DNA from: Amycolatopsis orientalis DSM 40040 = KCTC 9412
Lineage (GTDB): Bacteria > Actinomycetota > Actinomycetes > Mycobacteriales > Pseudonocardiaceae
Assembly (NCBI RefSeq): GCF_000478275.1
Contig: NZ_ASJB01000053.1
Span: 1 to 64,000, forward strand
DNA length: 64,000 nt
Reading direction: 5' to 3'
Position 1 is the stretch's first letter, and every line of letters begins with the position of its first letter. The notes under the pieces are model-generated. The model was not told the origin of the DNA and searched no databases. It worked only from the letters and a program-made list of their open reading frames with translations. Shown here piece by piece: positions 58,781-64,000 of this stretch. The translations under genes were made by a program, and so were the position numbers.

Positions 58781-58811
58781 CAAGGTAGCGAAGGCCTCCT
58801 TCACTACCTTG
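58781..58811. terminator. Hairpin with GAAGG/CCTTC core
   Basis: CAAGGTAG-CGAAGG-CCT-CCTTCA-CTACCTTG: 14 paired positions with one mismatch. It lies 90 bases after the SbnB stop and could end the NRPS operon transcript. A second GAAGGCC and GGGGCCCC flank it. Confidence 0.6.
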
Positions 58812-58925
58812 GCGATCGACAAGGGGCCCCAAGTGGGGCAGGGCGCGTCCCATGTCTGTCCACAAGGGATAGTTACCAACGGCTTGGTGTCCGATCGATG
58901 CCTAGAAGTACGGTTCTGAAGGAGG

Positions 58926-58969
58926 TCGTGAGTGATAAAGAGCGTTAGAACGCTACTTATCACTCACGA
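58926..58969. repeat. Two-armed CGTGAGTGA palindrome
   Basis: CGTGAGTGATAAAGAGCGTT, AG, AACGCTACTTATCACTCACG: same layout, length and AG loop as 4447-4490, with two mismatched positions in the stem and a different middle (AGAGC/GCT). Confidence 0.85.
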
Positions 58970-59090
58970 CCCCATCTCAAAACCGCGCAAACTACTCAAG
59001 TTGGACACCTGGGGTCGAGGCTGGCTTCTGTCAGCCAGTCCGGATCCGCTCCGGGGCACGCCATATTTGCCTTACCGCCACTCGCGGTCA

Positions 59091-59145
59091 CGTCGCGAAG
59101 GCCTCCCTTGAGACGGTCAACGTCGCAAAGGAGGCCTTCGCGACG
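59091..59145 (-). terminator. Strong hairpin after the alpha/beta hydrolase gene
   Basis: CGTCGCGAAGGCCTCC (59091-59106) pairs perfectly with GGAGGCCTTCGCGACG (59130-59145) around a 23-base loop. It is 31 bases past the stop of the minus-strand hydrolase gene. Shares the GAAGGCCTCC motif with the other elements of this gap. Confidence 0.7.
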
Positions 59146-59175
59146 CCTCCCACCCGAGACGGCCCCGCACACCAC

Positions 59176-60063
59176 TCACGAGAGCGCGAGAAAGGGCACC
59201 AGCAGGTCCAGCAGTTCTCGGGGCCGGTCGAGCGGGATGATGTGGCCGCAGTCCGGGATGAGGTGTCCGGTGAGGTCACTCGCCACGGGGCGCAGCTGTC
59301 GTTCCAGGGTCGCGCCGACCGGATGCGCGCCGATCGCCAGGGTGGGCATGACGAGTCCGCCGCGCGCCACGGCGTCGTCGAGCTGGCGTGCGCTGGTGGG
59401 CAGGGCGCGGTAGTAGGAAAAGGCGCAGCGCAGCGCCTCGGATCCGGTGTAGGCGTCGACGAACGCGTCGCGGACCTCCGGTGACACACCGCGCCCATGG
59501 GTGCCCGCGTGCAGGAACCAGTCGATGCACCGCGCCTCGTGGCCGGTCAGGACCGTTTCGGCGAGACCGGGCACGGCGTGGAATCCGAACCACCAGGGCG
59601 GACCGGCGGCGAGGAAGTCCTCGGCGCCGGGCAGCGACCCCAGCAGTGATTCCATGACGACGAGCCGCCGCACCCGGTCCGGTCGCCGTAGCGCAAGCAG
59701 GGTGGCGGCCGGGACACCGGCGTCGATGGCGACCACGGCCGCGGTGGGTTCGCCCAGTGCGTCGAGGATTCCTTCGAGGTCGGCGGCCAGGGTGCCCGCG
59801 TCGTAGCCGTCGACGGCACGGGTGCTGGCGCCGAATCCGCGCAGGTCCGGGGCGATCACCCGGTGACGCGTGGCCAGCGGGCCGAGGACCTCGCGCCAGA
59901 GCTGCCAGGTGTGCGGGAAACCGTGCAGCAGCACGACCGGCGGCCCCGTACCGGCCGTCGCCACGGAGGCCTCGATGCCGTTGGTCGCGATCTGCGTCAG
60001 CGTGACGGGGGAAGTGGCTGTGCCGGACAAGAAGTCCTCCAGGTGGTCACCTTTGGTTACCAT
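59176..60063 (-). CDS. Alpha/beta hydrolase, epoxide hydrolase/dehalogenase-like
   Basis: 295 residues. Oxyanion motif HGFPHTWQLW, the nucleophile elbow AIDAGVPAA with Asp in place of Ser, DLRGFGAS, and the catalytic His in DCGHIIPLDRP. Asp nucleophile plus HGFP indicates the epoxide hydrolase or haloacid/haloalkane dehalogenase branch. Normally the elbow is GHDxGG; VAIDAG is atypical, so activity is less certain. The ATG at 60063 lies inside the inverted repeat that faces the divergent HxlR gene, so it is probably controlled by HxlR. Confidence 0.8.
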   Translation of the reverse strand: MVTKGDHLEDFLSGTATSPVTLTQIATNGIEASVATAGTGPPVVLLHGFPHTWQLWREVLGPLATRHRVIAPDLRGFGASTRAVDGYDAGTLAADLEGILDALGEPTAAVVAIDAGVPAATLLALRRPDRVRRLVVMESLLGSLPGAEDFLAAGPPWWFGFHAVPGLAETVLTGHEARCIDWFLHAGTHGRGVSPEVRDAFVDAYTGSEALRCAFSYYRALPTSARQLDDAVARGGLVMPTLAIGAHPVGATLERQLRPVASDLTGHLIPDCGHIIPLDRPRELLDLLVPFLALS

Positions 60064-60079
60064 GAAACGGTAAGTAACC
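60055..60079. promoter_or_regulatory. HxlR operator candidate
   Basis: GGTTACC-ATGAAAC-GGTAA with GTAACC just beyond: nested repeats TTACC/GGTAA (60057-60073) and GGTTAC/GTAACC (60055-60060, 60074-60079). GTTACC/GGTAAC half-sites are typical of HxlR operators. It covers the hydrolase start codon and lies 50 bases before the HxlR gene. Confidence 0.65.
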
Positions 60080-60128
60080 CCGACGGTGCTGCCAAGACGG
60101 CACCTTGCCGACAGGTGGTGAGGTCCAG

Positions 60129-60542
60129 GTGACCACCCGGACGGAGCGTGCGGCCGGCGCCGCGCGTGGTGATCTGTTCTCGCCGGAGTGCCCGACCCGG
60201 CGGCTGCTGGACCGCATCGGCACGAAATGGACGTCGATGGCCATCAAGGTGCTCGCCGACGCCGCCCCGCAGGAAGTGCGGTTCGCCGAGTTGCGGCGGC
60301 GGATGCCCGGTGTCTCACAGAAAATGCTGTCGGTGACCCTGCACAGCCTCGTCCGCGACGGCCTGGTCACCCGCAGAGTGGAGCCGACAGTGCCACCGCG
60401 GGTGCACTACCGGCTCACCGAACTGGGCTTGTCGCTGGAGATCCCGCTCGCGGCGGTCCGGGCGTGGGCGGAGCGGCACATGGCCGAGATCGACCGGCTC
60501 AACGCGATCAACGACGCCCGGCCGGACGCGGACGGCGAGTGA
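60129..60542 (+). CDS. HxlR family regulator
   Basis: 137 residues from GTG 60129; a TTG 24 bases upstream in the same frame is less likely. MarR-like winged helix: CPTRRLLDRIGTKWTSMAIKVL, VRFAELRRRMPGVSQKML, LVRDGLVTRRVEPTVPPRVHYRLTELG in two parts. Cys21 sits where HypR- and QorR-type members carry their redox-sensing Cys, so sensing of oxidants or electrophiles is possible. It is divergent from the hydrolase gene. Confidence 0.85.
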   Translation: MTTRTERAAGAARGDLFSPECPTRRLLDRIGTKWTSMAIKVLADAAPQEVRFAELRRRMPGVSQKMLSVTLHSLVRDGLVTRRVEPTVPPRVHYRLTELGLSLEIPLAAVRAWAERHMAEIDRLNAINDARPDADGE

Positions 60543-60582
60543 CGCGGACCGTGGGACCACGGCCCGCGCCGGGACGGCGTTC

Positions 60583-62322
60583 TCAGGGTCGCGGGATGTT
60601 GCGGAGATTGGCCCGGGCGAGGTCGATCATCCGGCCCACCCCGCCTTCGAGCACCACTTTGCTCGCGGCCAAGGCGAATCCGCCGAGCTGACCGGCGGTG
60701 ATGTGCGGCGGGACGGACAACGCGTTCGGATCCGTCACGACATCCACCAGCGCGGGACCGTCGTGACTCAGGGCCTCCTTGAGCGCCGCACGCAGCCGGG
60801 TCGGATCGGTCACCCGCTCGGCGCGCAGTCCCGCGCCACTGGCGATGGCGGCGAAATCGACCGGCCGGTGATCGGTCTGGTAGTCGGGCAGGCCGTCCAC
60901 CAGCATTTCCAGTTTCACCATGCCGAGCGAGGAGTTGTTGAACGTCACGATCTTGACCGGAAGGTCGTGCAACGCCACGGTGAGCAACTCGCCGAGCAGC
61001 ATGCCCAGTCCCCCGTCGCCGGACATCGACACGACCTGCCGTCCCGGGTAGGCGAACTGCGCGCCGATGGCGTGCGGCAGGGCGTTGGCCATGGTGCCGT
61101 GCAGGAACGACCCGATGACCCGGCGGCGCCCGTTCGGTGTGAGGTACCGGGCCGCCCAGACGTTGCACATGCCGGTGTCGACGGTGAAGATCGCGTCGTC
61201 CGCGGCGAGTTCGTCGAGGAGGTCCGCGGCGAACTCCGGATGGATGGGCACATGCCGTTCGACGTCGCGGGTGTAGGCGTCGACGACCCGTTCCAGCGTT
61301 TTGCAGTGATCACGCAGCATGCGGTCCAGGAACGTGCGGTCGGTCTTGCGGCGCACCAGCGGCAGGACGGCCCGCAGGGTCTCCCGCACGTCGCCGTGTA
61401 CCGCCAGTTCCAGCGGGGTGCGCCTGCCCAGCCGGGTCGCGTCGTGGTCGATCTGCACGGTCCGCGCCTGGGGAAGGAAGGAGTCGTAAGGGAAATCGGT
61501 GCCGAGAAGCACCAGGAGATCCGCGTCGTGCATGGCCCGGTAGCAGGCGCCGTAGCCGAGCAGGCCGCTCATTCCGACGTCGTAGGGATTGTCGTACTGG
61601 ATCCACTCCTTGCCGCGCAGGCTGTGGCCGACCGGAGCCTGCACGGCCCCGGCCAGCTCCATCACCTCGGCGTGCGCGCCGCGCACCCCGGCACCGGCGA
61701 ACAAGGTGACGGTCCCGGCTTCGTTGATCAACTCGGCGAGCCGGGCCACCTGCGGCTCCGGCGGCACGACCGTCCCGTGCTCGGTGACCGGCGCCCCGTT
61801 CCCGGTCGGCGAAACGGCGTCGAGCTGTGCGACGTCGCCAGGCAGCACCAGCACCGACACCTCACCGCGGGACAGCGCGTGCTGCATGGCGATCCGCAGC
61901 ACCCTCGGCATCTGGGCGGGTCCGCTGATCTGCTCGCAATAGCCACTGCAGTCGACGAACAGCCGTTCAGGATGGGTCTCCTGGAAGAACCCGGTCCCGA
62001 TCTGACCGGACGGGATATGCGAGGCGAGCGCGAGAACCGGAGCCCCGGTGCGGTGCGCGTCGTAAAGTCCTTGCACCAGATGGGTGTTGCCGGGACCGCA
62101 GCTGCCGGCGCACACCGCGAGCCGTCCGGTCAGCTGGGCCTCGGCGGCCGCCGCGAACGCGCCCGCCTCCTCGTTACGGACGTGCACCCAGTCGATGCCC
62201 GGGGTGCGGCGGATGGCGTCGACGACGGGGTTGAGGCTGTCTCCGACCACGCCGTAGATCCGTTCCACCCCGGCCTGGACCAGGACTTGGACGAACTGCT
62301 CGGCGACGTTGGGCTTGGCCAT
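60583..62322 (-). CDS. poxB: Pyruvate dehydrogenase (quinone), PoxB
   Basis: 579 residues from ATG 62322 with GAAGGGG before it (E. coli PoxB is 572). Thiamine diphosphate enzyme: catalytic Glu in RNEEAGAFAA, GSCGPGNTHLVQGLYDA, central FAD-binding domain (LFAGAGVRGAH, GTDFPYDSFLP), and the TPP motif MSGDGGLGM...FNNSSLGMVKLE. It oxidises pyruvate to acetate and CO2, passing electrons to quinone at the membrane through a C-terminal amphipathic helix. It is monocistronic. Confidence 0.93.
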   Translation of the reverse strand: MAKPNVAEQFVQVLVQAGVERIYGVVGDSLNPVVDAIRRTPGIDWVHVRNEEAGAFAAAAEAQLTGRLAVCAGSCGPGNTHLVQGLYDAHRTGAPVLALASHIPSGQIGTGFFQETHPERLFVDCSGYCEQISGPAQMPRVLRIAMQHALSRGEVSVLVLPGDVAQLDAVSPTGNGAPVTEHGTVVPPEPQVARLAELINEAGTVTLFAGAGVRGAHAEVMELAGAVQAPVGHSLRGKEWIQYDNPYDVGMSGLLGYGACYRAMHDADLLVLLGTDFPYDSFLPQARTVQIDHDATRLGRRTPLELAVHGDVRETLRAVLPLVRRKTDRTFLDRMLRDHCKTLERVVDAYTRDVERHVPIHPEFAADLLDELAADDAIFTVDTGMCNVWAARYLTPNGRRRVIGSFLHGTMANALPHAIGAQFAYPGRQVVSMSGDGGLGMLLGELLTVALHDLPVKIVTFNNSSLGMVKLEMLVDGLPDYQTDHRPVDFAAIASGAGLRAERVTDPTRLRAALKEALSHDGPALVDVVTDPNALSVPPHITAGQLGGFALAASKVVLEGGVGRMIDLARANLRNIPRP

Positions 62323-62392
62323 CACGACCCCTTCGGTACTCCGGCGGCGGGACACCGTTCATGATCCACGTGCGGGCGCCGCCTCGCAGGTC

Positions 62393-62983
62393 CTAGCCGA
62401 GCTCGGCCGTGGAGCCGACGACGACGGCGTAGAGATCTCCGATCGTGGCGAGGGCCGCGCGGTGCTGTTCCGCGGCGGTCACCGCGCCCGCGACGGACGG
62501 GAGCGAACGCGTGGCGCAGGCGGCCGCCACCACGGTCGGGGTGTTCCCGCGCAGGAAAGCGCCTTCCGCGGTGAACGTGACGCACATATGGGTCATGAAC
62601 CCGGCCACGACGACATCCTGATGCCCGGCGGCGTCGACCAGTTCCCCCAACGGTGTCCCCACGAACGAGTTCGGCGCGGTCTTCACCACGACCTGTTCAC
62701 CCGGAGCGGGAGCGACGCGCTCGTGGATCAGGCCGATGTCCTGCTTGAGGTCGTACGGGCTGCCCTCGCCGCCGTCGTGCATGACGTGGATGACCGTCGC
62801 GCCCTCCGCACGGGCACGCGCCAGCAGCGTGGCGGCCTCGTCGAGCGCCGCTTCCCAGCCGTCGAGTTCCATCACGCCGCGCGTGTAGGTGTTCTGGTAG
62901 TCGACGAGGATCACCGTCGCGTCCGAGAGCGTCGCGGGGGTCGTCGGCAGGGTGCTGATTTCGCGGAGAGTGGTGCTGGTCAT
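62393..62983 (-). CDS. Isochorismatase-like cysteine hydrolase
   Basis: 196 residues from ATG 62983, with GAAGGA before it; a longer frame is not preferred. Catalytic triad: Asp in ILVDYQNTYTRG, Lys in VVVKTAPNSF, Cys in GFMTHMCVTFTAEGAFLRG with the cis-peptide before it. The group includes nicotinamidases, N-carbamoylsarcosine amidases and isochorismatases; MTHMCV resembles YcaC-like hydrolases. Physiological substrate unknown. It is divergent from an FtrA-type regulator that probably controls it. Confidence 0.87.
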   Translation of the reverse strand: MTSTTLREISTLPTTPATLSDATVILVDYQNTYTRGVMELDGWEAALDEAATLLARARAEGATVIHVMHDGGEGSPYDLKQDIGLIHERVAPAPGEQVVVKTAPNSFVGTPLGELVDAAGHQDVVVAGFMTHMCVTFTAEGAFLRGNTPTVVAAACATRSLPSVAGAVTAAEQHRAALATIGDLYAVVVGSTAELG

Positions 62984-63026
62984 CGGGTTTCCTTCGCTTT
63001 CCGTCGGTACGGTTACCATCGTGGCT

Positions 63027-63060
63027 GACCCGATCCGATATCGAGATACGGATTCGGGTC
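63027..63060. promoter_or_regulatory. Inverted repeat between hydrolase and AraC regulator
   Basis: GACCCGA-TCCGATATC...GATACGGA-TCGGGTC: outer arms 63027-63033 and 63054-63060 perfect, inner CCGATATC/GATACGG nearly so. It lies in the 120-base divergent gap, likely the operator of the regulator at 63104. Confidence 0.6.
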
Positions 63061-63103
63061 AGGCATGGTCGAGATCGGCCGACATCCGAGGGAAGAGGGA
63101 TCG

Positions 63104-64000
63104 ATGAACGCTCCGAGGGTGGCCGTCCTGGCGTTCGAGGGGATCAGCCCGTTCCACCTCGCCGTGCCGTCACTGGTCTGGGGACCCGAATCCCCGGTGG
63201 GCGACATGGAGCCGTGGCCGATCACGGTCGTCGCCCTGAAGCCGGGCCTGCTCGCCACGAGCGCCGGCTATGCCATCGACGTCCCCGCCGACCTCGGCGC
63301 GCTCGCGGACGCCGACATCATCGTCGTGCCGTGGTGGTCCGACCCGGAAACCCCGACGCCCCCGCCCGTCTCCGCCGCGCTGCGGACCGCGCACGAACGC
63401 GGAGCACTCGTCGTCGGGCTCTGCCTGGGGGTCTTCGCCCTCGCGGACGCCGGCATCCTCGACGGTCGCGCGGCGACCACCCACTGGAGCTGGGCCGAAA
63501 CGTTCCGGAGGCGCTTCCCCGCGGCGGAACTGCGTCCCGAAGACCTGTATGTCGACGAGGGCGACATCGTGACCGGCGCGGGCGCGACCGCGGGGATCGA
63601 CACCTGTCTGCATCTGCTCGCCCGCCGGGCCGGTCAGGTCGTGGCCAACCGCGTCGCCCGGCGGATCGTCGCCGCGCCGCATCGTCCCGGTGGCCAGGCC
63701 CAGTTCATCGAGTTCCCCGTCCCCGCCCCGGACGAGGATCCGATCACCCACGTGATGAACTGGGCGCAGTCCCATCTCGACGCCCAGCACAGCATCGACG
63801 GCCTCGCCGCCCGGGCCCACATGAGCAGGAGCACCTTCACCCGCTCGTTCCGCGCCCGCACCGGGACCACCGTCCACCACTGGCTTGTCGCCCAGCGCCT
63901 CGCGCGGGCGCGGCACCTTCTCGAGACGACCACGCTCGGCGTCGACACCGTCGCCGCACAATCCGGTTTCGGTACGCCTGCCCGTCTTCGCGAGCACTTC
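63104..64000 (+). CDS. FtrA-type AraC regulator with DJ-1/PfpI domain (partial, runs off the window)
   Basis: 299 residues are present and the frame is still open at the last base. GGAAGAGGG precedes ATG 63104. N-terminal DJ-1/PfpI-like domain (VAVLAFEGISPFHLAVPSLV, ADIIVVPWWS, VVGLCLGVFALADAGILDG with Cys at the nucleophile elbow, ATTHW), then AraC helix-turn-helix units (IDGLAARAHMSRSTFTRSFRARTGTT and VDTVAAQSGFGTPARLREHF). Only the last few residues of the second HTH and the C-terminus are missing. Homologous regulators control catabolic genes; the neighbour hydrolase is the likely target. Confidence 0.88.
   Translation, partial: MNAPRVAVLAFEGISPFHLAVPSLVWGPESPVGDMEPWPITVVALKPGLLATSAGYAIDVPADLGALADADIIVVPWWSDPETPTPPPVSAALRTAHERGALVVGLCLGVFALADAGILDGRAATTHWSWAETFRRRFPAAELRPEDLYVDEGDIVTGAGATAGIDTCLHLLARRAGQVVANRVARRIVAAPHRPGGQAQFIEFPVPAPDEDPITHVMNWAQSHLDAQHSIDGLAARAHMSRSTFTRSFRARTGTTVHHWLVAQRLARARHLLETTTLGVDTVAAQSGFGTPARLREHF

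Larger units (their letters stand above)
58693..59175. other. Repeat-filled gap after the NRPS operon
   Basis: 483 bases without a gene, made largely of short palindromes: a single CGTGAGTGG arm (58695-58714), a GAAGGCCTCCTTC hairpin (58781-58811), a two-armed CGTGAGTGA element (58926-58969) and a strong hairpin (59091-59145). The stretch between (58970-59090) shows nothing recognisable. This gap is the probable right boundary of the biosynthetic cluster. Confidence 0.7.

Overview
The window is a high-GC actinomycete chromosome segment. Codon use, GTG/TTG starts, secreted wall and cellulose proteins, an isorenieratene-type carotenoid operon behind a LitR-like regulator, an XRE/NB-ARC/TPR regulator and an NRPS locus fit the Pseudonocardiales, most likely Amycolatopsis or a close relative (inference from gene content and style, not a database match). 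No rRNA, tRNA, CRISPR array, insertion sequence or integrase was seen.

Layout. 0-6.7 kb: a secreted fibronectin-III repeat protein (minus strand), a CIRCE (HrcA) site in front of a 33-codon gene and a 132-residue protein of unknown role, a dienelactone-hydrolase-like protein, an exported beta-lactamase-fold serine hydrolase and a SRPBCC protein. 6.8-16 kb: the carotenoid locus. A B12-type MerR regulator (LitR/CarH family), a Rieske protein and a small membrane protein run leftward; crtE-crtI-crtB-crtYc-crtYd-crtT-crtU run rightward as one translationally coupled operon predicted to make isorenieratene-type aromatic carotenoids. 16-20.6 kb: a DUF2243 membrane protein, a MarR regulator divergent from an ABC-2 permease that has lost its ATPase partner (a possible remnant lies just downstream), and a divergent arsenic pair (ArsR-acetyltransferase fusion and ArsO-like flavoprotein) sharing an operator. 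20.7-31.2 kb: an 8.3-kb exported SpvB/RHS polymorphic-toxin gene ending in a DUF6973-like domain, and a HelD/HelR-type helicase.

31.4-39.4 kb: a DUF4037-AraC-P450 operon, a nitrilase, a small conserved protein with its TetR regulator (near-ideal operator), a DUF6653 membrane protein, a second TetR, a DinB/DUF664 protein, and a secreted CBM2-GH5 cellulase under a CebR-like operator.

39.7-58.7 kb: a natural-product locus, the most interesting part of the window. An XRE-NB-ARC-TPR regulator is followed by a hairpin-rich 0.8-kb gap and then six overlapping or closely spaced genes: NRPS 1 (A-T-C-A-T plus a carrier-like domain lacking the phosphopantetheine serine), NRPS 2 (C-A-T-C-T-TE fused to a complete MFS exporter), a threonine-dehydratase-like PLP enzyme, SbnA-like and SbnB-like 2,3-diaminopropionate synthases, and an ornithine-carbamoyltransferase-like enzyme with an altered amino-acid pocket that may carbamoylate diaminopropionate. 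The thioesterase has Cys in place of the usual Ser nucleophile and the last module has no adenylation domain. Together these suggest a small peptide containing diaminopropionate or ureidoalanine, released by a Cys-thioesterase and exported by its own synthetase.

58.7-64 kb: a repeat-rich gap, an alpha/beta hydrolase divergent from a HxlR regulator, pyruvate:quinone oxidoreductase (PoxB), a cysteine hydrolase divergent from an FtrA-type AraC regulator that runs off the window. Short palindromic elements of a few recurring families sit between many of the genes.
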